Assembly (NCBI GenBank): GCA_028455995.1 | Contig: JABELC010000007.1 | Location: 930,001-994,000 of the forward strand | Source: Scleromitrula shiraiana | Lineage: Eukaryota; Ascomycota; Leotiomycetes; Helotiales; Sclerotiniaceae | Reading direction: 5' to 3' | Length of the DNA stretch: 64,000 nucleotides | Shown: piece after piece, positions 37,001-46,474 of the stretch | How positions within the stretch are numbered: position 1 is the stretch's first letter | How the letters are laid out: the number at the start of each line of letters is the position of its first letter | Program-made: the position numbers and the translations under genes | Notes under the pieces: model-generated | Database searches by the model: none | What the model was told of the DNA's origin: nothing | What the model saw: only the letters and a program-made list of their open reading frames with translations

Positions 37001-37207
37001 ATGCATGCCCTCGTCGATCTTAGCCATGCTCTCATTTACAATGATTTTCGTTTCTCTTGTTCTCCCGGCTTGGATTGTAGCGGTGGTAGCATTATTGGAT
37101 TTAGAGGGTTGTGTCCTCGCATTGGAACTTGGCTGACAATGGCCGCAACTGGTGGTTTTAGAGCAACGAGGGGTGCTAAAGCATGGGCAAATGCGAGGAG
37201 GTGCCAT
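34096..37207 (-). CDS. RBR-type E3-like protein with N-terminal repeats and atypical RING2
   Basis: Predicted exons on the minus strand are 37207-36036 (plus base 36035), 35978-35557 and 35497-34096, giving about 998 aa. The second intron (59 nt) has a GTACGT donor, a CTGAT branch-like site and a CATAG acceptor, and it is what links three separate open frames. Residues about 62-262 contain four diverged repeats of A-x-G-M-x-S-I-x-x-L-L-S-S-I-P spaced 59-64 residues apart. The C-terminal 200 residues are a RING-IBR-RING2 module: RING1 CVVC..CGHKYCKIC from about residue 800, then an IBR-like Cys/His region (YCPIPNCANLY, HNCSLC, CTNCSTPSHDICC), then CPEC..GRCSVC..ICW. RBR ligases pass ubiquitin through a RING2 cysteine in a GCNHM-like motif; here the aligned stretch is GDYGRC, with no cysteine. 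I infer an inactive or altered ligase. Confidence 0.78.
36422..37024 (-). repeat. Four coding repeats of ~60 residues in the RBR-like gene
   Basis: Copies start at about residues 62, 124, 183 and 248. The conserved core is GMxSIxxLLSSIPxF in the first two, GMDSIETLISSADL in the third and SFDKIDAAV in a weak fourth. Confidence 0.55.
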
Positions 37208-37862
37208 AATTGCTTGTGATTGTTGTTGACCTGAGATACATTTAGCAGAAAAGACGTTGTTCAGATATATCTAGATGAAATTTCCGGATAAGTTGTCTTG
37301 TGATAATAGGTTATAGAAGCCGAATATCCAGATTTCAAAACTGAAGTCTTGACTGAACATATCAAATTGTAGGACAAAAGTGAATCTATAATAACGAATC
37401 CTCTAGTACTGATCAGAAAACCAACTGGTGACGGTGAATATTTAAATAATGAAATTGCATCCGTGGCATCAATAATGTAGTGAGTGCACCAAAAGATTGA
37501 TATCCATCTTGTCTTTATCAGACAATGGGTTGAATGATGTAAGATCTGATCTGACCTTCAAATGAGAGGACTGCAACTCATGAGACTTCATCTTTGAAAT
37601 CCGGGCCCTTTTACAATAGATAGCATCAGCCCGAATGTGAACGGGCAATTTAGTAATTTTACCAAGTAGAGAAGGATTTGCCTTTTCATCTTGATTGCCC
37701 TACTTGAATATGTATCACTTAAATCTCCATATTCCAGGTGGATACATTGGAACAAGTTGGTATATTGCGTGGATAACCAAATAATTACATAAAATACCAT
37801 TTATCACGTCATGGCATTATAACTGCTCTTTCTCTCCAACCTCTCCCCAAATCTGTTTCTAA
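37208..37862. other. Spacer between RBR-like gene and NUP82
   Basis: 655 bp between two minus-strand genes. It must hold the RBR-like gene's promoter and NUP82's 3' end. I see no specific motif. Confidence 0.5.
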
Positions 37863-40567
37863 TCACGCCAAACTCAATCTCTCCAACCTCTCCTTCGTAG
37901 CTTCCACCAACGCCGTCTCTCGATCCAACAACTGCATAATCTGCCCCACCTTCGCCTTTCTAACCTCCGACGGAACCTGCATATCCTTCCTAGCATTTCC
38001 TTCTTCCTCCTCGGCCATACTCTCCTTCGCTTGCTCCAAAACTTCATTTTGCAGATCCTTGAGCTCGTCGTATCTCTGCCAAGGATCTTTAGAGACTTTC
38101 ACGAGGGATGATGAAGAATCTTCTGGATCTTCGCCAAGAACGTTGACGCTAAGCTGTTTGACTTCCGCCACCCAGGCTTTTTCTTTATCGCCGAGTTCAC
38201 GTGCAGTGCCCTTTGATACCTTCTTACGCATATTCTCTATACGATCAGCAAGGTTCTTTTGCCTGTCTTGAGCAGCTTGGATTCTTCGTTCGATATTCTC
38301 ATTGGATGGTATTGTGGATTTATCGTCACCGTCATAATCGTCACCAACTATGGATTCTATACGGCCAGCAAGATTGTTTGCCTCGGTGATATGTTTCGAC
38401 AGCTCAATTTGCAGATGAATACACCTTCTGAATAATTCCGCTGCTGCTGTGCCGATTCTGTGGGTTTCCTCGCTCAGGACTTTGTGAGCGTCGGTCATGA
38501 TAGTAAGGGTAGCAGGTGATAGTCGAACTTCTTCCTTCAAGACCCGCTTGTATTTACTGTGCTTCAATTTCTCATGAAGTGAGGGTAATTCTGAGGGTTC
38601 TTCTAGGGGAAACGATGGTTGGTATACAGGGCGAGGTTCGAAAAGAACGAGCGGTTTGTTATTATCTGTTTCGGAATCGTAAGACGAGCGACGGCTTCGA
38701 TCAATGTCAACCCTGTATTCAGGTGATTCGAAACTGATAGATACTGGGCCATGTGTGCTCGCCGATAGAAGGAAGTACCCTAGATCAGGGTCGTGAATTA
38801 CAGTGCTTGCAGCAAGAGGTGCGTTTCGGTCAACCATCTTCTGGCTGTAAACTCTTTGCCTAGTCGAGCTTTGACTTTTAACAAGCAGGTCTAACCTGAG
38901 CTCCGCCCCAGGTATATCTTTATCAAGCTCTGCCTCAAGATGAAAGACCCATGGAGCGAGAGACATGTATGTAATGCTCGAAGTGTTGGTAATGAAGAAA
39001 GAGTACCTCGATTCAACATCGTGACTGAATACCGGCCAACTTCCTTCCCAAATCTCTTTTGGTTTCGAGGTCTCTAAAGCTTGGAATGTCAAAAGAACGG
39101 GAGGTTCAGGATCAAACATAAACCTTGACACCCTAGAATTTGATCGTGGTAACCATTGAGCCTCAACTCCGAACAAATCTAGACATATAGAGATCCGCCC
39201 ACTGTTTGTTAGCAAGCATATTACTCCGAGTGATAAACCTTCCTGCTCTCCCTCGTCTATATCAAGATCATCATCTTCTCCATCCATCAACTCATGGGCG
39301 TCCATTCTGGGACCGATGACATAAATATCGCTCAAAAGATCATAATCATCATCATCCATTTCTTCAGGAGCCATTTCAATATCGAAAGGCCCTTGTAACT
39401 TTGGGATCTTTCCTGGCCTAGCAGGTCTATTGTATACATCGGCTGGTGGTTCACCCGGAGATGTCGGAGCTTGAGTCGGTTCTTGGCCATCAATGTCAGA
39501 TATCCAATCTAATTGTTGCTGTGCAAGAAGTTTAGTTCTTTGTGATATTTCTGGATCATCTTCGACGGAGGCGAGATTAGAGACAATCGAGACCGAAAGC
39601 GAGGGGATGAGGGTTGGGGGCGGTGACCATTTTTCCGGTAAAAGAGGGCAAAGAGCATAAACGTCCCCTGGTCTCATGGCAATCCACAATGTCATTGGTG
39701 ACCAGCCACCAGAACCTCTTCCCGCAAAACAAGCCGATGCAACTTCCATCTCAAATACATCGGGAGAGAATTTGCTAGATCGACCAGTACTTGATGCGCC
39801 AAAATCCTGATCTGACGATACTCCATCTGCCAACTTCCTTAAATCGATGGCTACAGTCGGTCTGTCGAAGGACCATCGATCGACTGTAGAGAGTTCCCAT
39901 ACTCTGACAGCAGAATCTCTCGTGACAGTAACCAAGCAATTCCCATTAACACCCAAAGGATGCCAGAGTGCAGATGCTATCTCAGATCGTGAGGTGACAT
40001 GTATAGTTGGGCCAAGGTGGTATGTTTTCAGTTTCATAGGGCCAGTTTCGGGAGCTGTAAGATGCGATGGTTCGGGGAGAATTGCAATATGTACAGTATG
40101 TGTCGTGAGGATCGCGAGGAGGTTGGAATTTGGAGAGATGACGAGTTGTCTAATGTCGTCCGCAACTGGAGTTTTGAGTGTCTAGAAGATATTAGCTGCT
40201 AGAAAGAAATTCATAGATCAGTGAAACTTACTCTGTACCCTTGAGCATGTTTCTCTTCATCATCACTATCCGATCCATATCGTGATTTGCCTTTCAGAAA
40301 GCTTCGTTGGTTTTCCTGTTTAGCTTCCCATTTTTCCTTCATGTAAACAAGATCCGCCCAACGTATTTCTTTTCCAACAGCAATGAATACCTCAGTTCCT
40401 CTGCGCGCAATGGTCCTCCGCGGTCCCGGTTTCACAGTTTTCTTCTCATGCGAGCTCAACCCATTTGCTGAAGCTGTTTGGCCGTTCGTTGATGATGCTG
40501 TAAATATTCCATGGCCAGGATTTGGCTTGGATAGCCAACTTGGGGTATAACCAATGACTTGAGGCAT
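37863..40567 (-). CDS. NUP82: Nucleoporin Nup82 (Nup88 homologue)
   Basis: Nup82 sits on the cytoplasmic face of the nuclear pore, anchoring Nup159 and Nsp1 in the mRNA export platform. Predicted exons are 40567-40232 and 40181-37863 (50-nt intron, GTAAGT donor, CTAG acceptor), giving 884 aa. The N-terminal beta-propeller shows WD-like blades: GTEVFIAVGKEIRWADL, SPNSNLLAILTTHTVHIAIL and ALWHPLGVNGNCLVTVTRDS followed by AVRVWELS. Acidic loops (PEEMDDDDYD, ELMDGEDDDLDIDEG) follow. From about residue 640 to the end, long charged helices with heptad character (LHEKLKHSKYKRVLKEEVRL, AQDRQKNLADRIENMRKK) form the coiled coil expected for assembly of the Nup82 complex. It is divergent from CBC2 and shares a promoter of 126-246 bp. 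Confidence 0.92.
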
Positions 40568-40813
40568 TCTGAATGAACTCTAGTTGAATTCAATATTTCT
40601 CAACATTCAACACATTTGAAGGCAGGTTAAAATTTTAAGTTTTGAAATTGCGACAAGCAAGATTGGATTGCTCTGAACTTTTTTGGGGTTGACATGTCAG
40701 CCTTAGCGCGTCGCGAAATCCTCCAGCATGCAAGCAAGCCTTCCCCAGCAACAAAGAAAAAGCATTCAGCCTTGCAAGAAATTGAACCAAACAACAACAA
40801 AAATTCTAGAAAA
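40568..40813. promoter_or_regulatory. Shared NUP82/CBC2 divergent promoter
   Basis: The start codons of NUP82 (minus, 40567) and CBC2 (plus, 40814 or the in-frame upstream ATG at 40694) are only 126-246 bp apart, so both 5' regions must overlap. I see no strong TATA box. Confidence 0.6.
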
Positions 40814-41480
40814 ATGCCTGGCACAATTAGAAATACTGTTGATAGGCTTGACAAGCCAAGTGCGTATTATCAGGGTAGAGTAAGTAGGGCAATTATCCAT
40901 TTAAATTCAGCTTCGGGGCAAACTAACAATGCAATAGAAAAAGCGTAGATATGATAGGGATGGTGACGATGAGGAGAGAAGAGAACGAACTCCCGAACCG
41001 CCAGCAGAGGATCCTCTAAAAGATGCCACGACACTCTATGTTGGAAACTTGTATGTTTGAAAGCTATAATTTGGATCAATTGACGGTGACATGGCTGACA
41101 AGTACAATTACAGATCTTTCTACACAACCGAAGAACAAATTCATGAGCTATTTGCGAAATGTGGTGAGATCAAGAGATTGATTATGGGACTGGATAGATT
41201 CAATAAAACACCTTGTGGATTCTGTTTCGTCGAATATTATACTCATCAGGATGCGCTTGATTGTATGAAATACATTGGTGGAACTAAGCTTGATGAGCGC
41301 ATTATTAGGACGGATTTGGATCCTGGATTTCAAGAGGGAAGACAATATGGGAGAGGAAAGTCTGGTGGCCAGGTTCGAGACGAGTATCGAGAGGAATATG
41401 ATGAGGGTAGAGGTGGTCTTGGAAGAGCCATTCAAGCAGAAAGACTGAAGGAGGAAGAGGAGTATGGGAAGGGGAGGTAG
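40814..41480 (+). CDS. CBC2: Nuclear cap-binding complex small subunit (CBP20/Cbc2)
   Basis: Binds the m7G cap of nascent RNA polymerase II transcripts together with CBP80. Predicted exons are 40814-40879, 40938-41050 and 41114-41480, giving 181 aa. MPGTIRNTVDRLDKPSAYY is the conserved N-terminus. The RRM follows at about residues 51-128: RNP2 LYVGNL, joined by splicing to SFYTTEEQIHELFAKCGEIK, then RNP1 CGFCFVEY and RIIRTDLDPGF, with the family's Arg/Gly C-terminal tail (GRQYGRGKSGGQVRDEY). I chose the ATG at 40814 because it sits just before the conserved start. An in-frame ATG at 40694 would add 40 basic residues and cannot be excluded; they could be 5' UTR. Confidence 0.93.
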
Positions 41481-41746
41481 AATCTTGTCAATTGTAGTTA
41501 TATTTGCGATTTTTCTAAGCGGCGTTCATGGAATATTGCTGCGGCAATCTATTGATGATTTGGGAATTGAGGAATATTGAGTGGTAATTTGAGGAATTTA
41601 GCATTCTGGCTATCTCATGTGCATTACCCTTCATATCATTTTGTATACACATATAACCCAACGCCACCAATGCATGTTATACACCCAGCTTTGAAGTAGA
41701 AATTCCCGTCCAACGAGTCCATTGCGACCATTCCAATGTTCCCACT

Positions 41747-42204
41747 TCAGTAACCAGGAGGATTAAGTCGTTGTGATAATCTCGTCCATTTGGGCAGCTC
41801 TGCTTAAGTATCAGTAATCCATTCGGCTCACAAATAATAGCAACTCCAATCTTACTGTGAATTCCCTTTCTATACTTCTTCTCCTTCCTATCGAACATTG
41901 TATATTTATCCTTCGGTAACATCTCCTGCTCCGTTGGCATCTCATCCTTCCATCTCTCCAAAGTCTTAGTTGTGAAACCCTTAGCTGAAAGAGCCTTATC
42001 TAACGTCGCGACCACTGAATCAACGGCTCGTAACCTCTTGCGTTGTCGGGCTTTTTGGAATTTTGAGAGTCGCCATGGGATCTTCCTGAAAGAGTATTAG
42101 CACCAGCGCATTGCAATTCACTCAATTTGCGCAAAAGAATTTAATAGCACATACCACAGAAGACCACCTGACAGTACGTTCGTAGGTCTAAAAGCTCCAA
42201 ACAT
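41747..42204 (-). CDS. MRPL31: Mitochondrial large-subunit ribosomal protein mL60 (MrpL31)
   Basis: Predicted exons are 42204-42155, 42085-41856 and 41799-41747, giving 110 aa; introns are 69 and 56 nt. The spliced protein matches the fungal MrpL31 pattern end to end: MFGAFRPTNVLSGGLLWKIP, then WRLSKFQKARQRKRLRAVDS, MPTEQEMLPKDKYTMFDRKE, YRKGIHKLPKWTRLSQRLNP and a final PGY. The open frame at 41677-42015 alone gives a wrong C-terminus by reading through the second intron. It is a structural component of the mitoribosome. It is divergent from TRS20 across 185 bp. Confidence 0.93.
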
Positions 42205-42389
42205 TGTGTTGGTGTCTGAATGCTTCTTTTCCGTGATATCGTCACCTCGTTCAAAATTCGAGATGCGTCCCCACGCCAGGCCGTAAATTCTGCGAGCCAA
42301 TCAGCGTCCACCTCTTTCAACCTCAACCACAACCACCATCGAACTCCCCAAAACTCCCCAACTTTTGAAACTCCACCGTTCCCATCAAA
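42205..42389. promoter_or_regulatory. Shared MRPL31/TRS20 divergent promoter
   Basis: Start codons are 185 bp apart. The TRS20-proximal half is C/A-rich with few T residues on the plus strand, typical of a fungal 5' UTR ending in CCCATCAAAATG. Confidence 0.65.
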
Positions 42390-42981
42390 ATGTCGTACTA
42401 TTTTGCGATTGTCGGTACGCAGGATAATCCTCTTTTCGAATATGAGTTTGGTACGGCGAAACAGGGTGGTGATGGGATTGCGCGTTTCCCTGAACAGGCT
42501 AGACATATGAATCAATTCATCGTTCACAGTAGTTTGGATATTGTAGAAGAAGTGCAGTGGGCTGGTGGACAGATGTATGATTTTTTGTTTATTTCTTGCG
42601 AATCAATACTAATGAATCAAAGGTATTTAAAGTGTATTGATCGATTCTACAATAACTATGTATCCTGTTTTATGACAGGCGGCAGTAAGTATCTCCCACC
42701 TCCAAAGCTCTCAGAACTAATAATAACGATTATCAGATGTTAAATTCATGCTCCTCCATTCTCCATCTCAACCTGCCAACCCCACAACCTCTCGAACAAG
42801 TACATCTATTGGCGCCAACCCAACATCGCCTCAAACAGAGGAAGCTATCAAACAATTCTTTACGGAGGTCTACGAGAACTGGGTTAAGACGATTATGAGT
42901 CCATTCTATCAGGTTAATATGCCGGTTACAAGTCCAGTATTTAGAGGCCGGGTGGCGGCTGCTGGAAAGAAATATTTGTGA
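42390..42981 (+). CDS. TRS20: TRAPP subunit 2 (sedlin/Trs20)
   Basis: Core subunit of the TRAPP tethering complexes in ER-Golgi traffic. Predicted exons are 42390-42574, 42623-42684 and 42737-42981, giving 163 aa, with introns of 48 and 52 nt. The longin fold is clear: MSYYFAIVGTQDNPLFEYEF, QFIVHSSLDIVEE, then across splice joins QMYLKCIDRFYNNYVSCFMT, GGNVKFMLLH, and the C-terminal FFTEVYENWVKTIMSPFYQV then SPVFRGRV. A 25-residue Ser/Thr/Pro-rich loop (SQPANPTTSRTSTSIGANPT) precedes the last helix, a usual place for fungal insertions. Exon 2 is only 62 nt. Confidence 0.93.
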
Positions 42982-44398
42982 GGGATGGGGTTTTGAAGAG
43001 ATATGATGAATTCGCGGTTTTTGGGGCGCGAAGGATTACGATATACTTATACACAGAGCACTCTTTGGAGGCTCACTTATTCTACGGAAGGGAACGTTGG
43101 GTAATCATGCTCACTATTGTTGGGAGGGCTTTCCACCGCGATATCTAATCATAGAATCGCTGGTAGAGATGATGGATTTACAACACAAGGTAGATGGGAT
43201 GGAGGGGATATTTAAAGAACCCCGAGTCGAAGATAGGTTGATGTAGGCTATCAAACCATTCATCGACCTCCCACCCAATTTCAATTCAAAGGTAAATACG
43301 TGGAGGCCACATTAAGGCATTATCACACTCCTTCCGGAAGGAAGGACTTCAAGGACACCATTGGGGAGTACAGCACCAGGTGCAGTTTACAGGAGTAGTG
43401 AAGGGCGAGGTTTTACATAATCAAACTAAGTTAATGAATTAATATGATTGTAACCTGTTGAGAATTTGTTACAATATATGTGATATAACAACTAACAAAT
43501 TTTGAATCAGATGGAAGGAAGCACTTAGCAAATGATACATGCAGCTTTCCATAATTGTTGCTAAGTACTTACCTTACAATGAAATATGAAAGGTTGTACT
43601 TTCTTGCAATATTATATGAATATTAGTTATGAAGTGACAATACAGGCACATCATCCCTCCCATCTGATCAGAACATCCACGCCAAAGCTATAAGAGCAAC
43701 AGAAGTAACCGCCTTCGAATTAAGATAAGCGTCAAAATAAAACTCTTACATCAAGATCAACATGATAATATTCTATATAATAGTAAAACTATATATAAAA
43801 GAGAAAATAGTCGAATGATCAACAATACTCTTCATTATCAACTTATGTTATGTATGACATGATAAGAGACTAACACTCGGTTATCTGATACACCCCTGGA
43901 AATTGGAAATAAGGAGAAAGAACGATTTTCGCGGGTCGGAACATTGAATTGAATATTGACTGAACATCAATTAAATTTCTTAGCCGAAGTTTCAACAAGC
44001 CCAATAATTTCAAGGAGCTCAAAACAAAACAAAATAAAATAATAAAATAAAAAAAAATGAGAGAGCTTACATAGAACATACAAAAAAAATTGATTTTTCT
44101 CGGCAATCACAAAACAGTATTATTTTGTTTCCTTTCTTCTTTCTAAATTGGTATTAGCGTAAAAAATATTAAGGCAGTGATTAGAACCGTAGAATCTCTG
44201 AATCAAAAAGGATTGAAATTCCCTTTTCCCTCCACTTTCTATTTTCCTTCTTCCTCTTCTTCTCTTTTATTCCAATTCCAATTCCAATAACCCATTAAAT
44301 TAACGCCACCAACAACTTATTTTCATCAAATATTCTTGAAAGCAACGCGTCTTTCTATCAAAAACTTCAATACTTAATAACTCAGTACATATTTCAAT
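42982..44398. other. Spacer TRS20 to histone H4
   Basis: No gene recognised. The proximal part is TRS20 3' flank. The last 200 bp is pyrimidine-rich on the plus strand and contains the H4 promoter. Confidence 0.55.
44272..44290 (+). promoter_or_regulatory. Three overlapping CCAAT boxes upstream of H4
   Basis: CCAAT occurs three times in 17 bp, at 44272, 44278 and 44284, about 110-125 bp before the H4 ATG. CCAAT is the binding site of the HAP/NF-Y complex, so a promoter role is likely but not shown. Confidence 0.5.
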
Positions 44399-45071
44399 AT
44401 GACTGGACGTAAGTTATATCAATTTTGCTTATTTTGTCGTTGAGGTATCGTTGATGTTGTCGTCGTCGCCTCTTTTCGGTCGCGCGAAGTTCGTGATATT
44501 GTTTTGGTTTCAATACCCACTTCACTCCACTTCGTGACGCGATAAGGCTATGATTATGATGTCAATATAATTCAACGATAGATTCATTACACATTTTTGT
44601 CCTGCTCAACTATATTGTCATCGTCGCAATTAATTATCATCGATACTAACATTTTATTTCTATAGGCGGAAAGGGTGGAAAGGGTCTTGGAAAGGGTGGA
44701 GCTAAGCGTCACCGCAAGATCTTGAGAGACAACATCCAAGGTATCACCAAGCCTGCTATCAGACGTCTTGCTCGTCGTGGTGGTGTCAAGCGTATTTCTG
44801 CTAGTAAGTTTACCCTATCGCGTTGTCTTGGATTCAAGTATCATTTACTTGGCCTTTACATCGTTCATTTACTTCAAAGTCCCATTCACTAACGCCTCTT
44901 ATTACAGTGATCTACGAAGAGACTCGTGGTGTTTTGAAGACCTTCCTCGAAGGTGTCATTCGTGATGCCGTAACCTACACTGAGCACGCCAAACGTAAGA
45001 CCGTCACTTCCCTCGACGTCGTCTATGCTTTGAAGCGTCAAGGCCGTACCCTTTACGGTTTCGGTGGTTAA
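44399..45071 (+). CDS. hhf1: Histone H4
   Basis: Core histone. Exons are 44399-44408, 44666-44803 and 44908-45071, giving 103 aa. The first exon is only 10 nt (MTG plus one base) and is followed by a 257-nt intron, the longest in the window. The protein is the near-invariant H4: [40 protein letters not shown], then ETRGVLKTFLEGVIRDAV and a final LKRQGRTLYGFGG. Codons are biased to C-ending forms (CGT, AAG, GTC), as expected for a highly expressed gene. No divergent H3 gene is present, so this is probably the solitary H4 copy of the genome. Confidence 0.97.
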
Positions 45072-46474
45072 ATATCTCTTCTCGACTTAACTCTCGCCAT
45101 CCATCACATCATCTCTTGCCTTCCTTACATTACCTCTCGATCATGGTTTCTCGACATTGATAGTTTTGGACATATGTTACCTTTTGATAGTCTTTTTAGA
45201 CGGTCTAGTATCCTGTTTACGGGAGGGTTTCGTTCATTCTTCTATCTTCTTTCTTCGATCGATATCATTATACATCACAACGAATACTCGAACAAGTCTT
45301 CATCTCAATCTGGTCTCAGCATTTTACATCCTCGATTATGAAACCTTTTGATAGTCTAAAATACCAGACGGTCTAGCATCCTGTTTACGGGAGGGGTTTT
45401 CTTCCGCGGGCGTTTTATATATGGGACAATTGTTACACTCGCATTTTGGGATTCTGGGTGGGAAAGGATGATCTTACTTTAATGATTGATGGCTTACTCA
45501 TCATTGATGCTCTTTTTTTTACATCTTGATTCGTTGGTACTTGGCGTTTTTACGGAATTCCCTGGTCTGGACGTGGGCGTCTTGAGGGATGGTGGATAGT
45601 AGTTACATGATCCAGCTTCAGATATGTGAATAGGGACATACAGCATGGAAATTAAATGGCCTTTGGGCTTTCATCCCTTGATTCTTTTTCTTCCGTTTAG
45701 GATATGACGTGAGTTCTATGTGTGATTTTCATTTAATATGTACATATGACCTTTCTTTCAATTCTAAAATGCCATGCCATAGGAATGGCATGAGTAAATG
45801 AGTCATCCATCTCCTACCTACTTTAGTAGTATGAAAAGAACCATCTAATCAACCACCCCATCCTCTTGCCCTATACATCAAACAACCATCTGTTAAGCAA
45901 CCGAGTGAGTGAATATATAACATGATTCGACATAAATAAGTGAATGAATGAATGAATGAATGAATGAATGAATATAGCTAGGGTTGCGAAAAGAGGGGAA
46001 GGGAAGGGAGGGGAAGGGAAGGGAGAGGAAGGGAAGGGAGAGGAAGGGATAGAAAGGAAAATTTGATCTTGGAATTTGTGTGTACATATATATACATACC
46101 TGTATTGGGGAGTTTTTTTTTTTGGCTGTAGTAAATTTGATGGGCTTTCGAAGTTGATAGGAAGGAAAGGGGAGAGGAGAGGGGAGGGGAGGGAGATGAG
46201 AGAGGAGATGTGATTGGGATTGGGATTGGATGGGATGGGGTTATGTTATGGGAGTGTGAATGGAGAGATACTGCCATCGATTGGTATTGTAATTTATTGT
46301 GACTTCGGTTATTGGGTAGGTAGGTAGGTATATTACTATATGATGATATGTACTGTACGTAACATGATAGTTATATTATTTATTATTCATCCCCATTAAA
46401 TAGCCGACTAAAGAGATCGAACTTTATATATATATATATCATACCATGCGTTATTATCCCCTATGTCCTGCTTT
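45072..46474. other. H4 3' region and purine-rich spacer
   Basis: No gene recognised. It contains the duplicated H4 3' element (45179-45396), (AATG)n 45941-45973, a GGGAA-rich stretch at about 45996-46050, further GGGGA runs to 46200, and TAGG units near 46313-46331. It ends at the convergent S28 peptidase gene. Confidence 0.6.
45179..45396 (+). repeat. Duplicated ~50-bp element downstream of H4
   Basis: Two copies, 45179-45227 and 45343-45396, offset by about 164 bp. Each has ACCTTTTGATAGTCT, a variable spacer, then AGACGGTCTAGYATCCTG followed by TTTACGGGAGGG. GTCT and AGAC can pair around a loop that differs in the two copies (TTTT versus AAAATACC). Confidence 0.8.
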
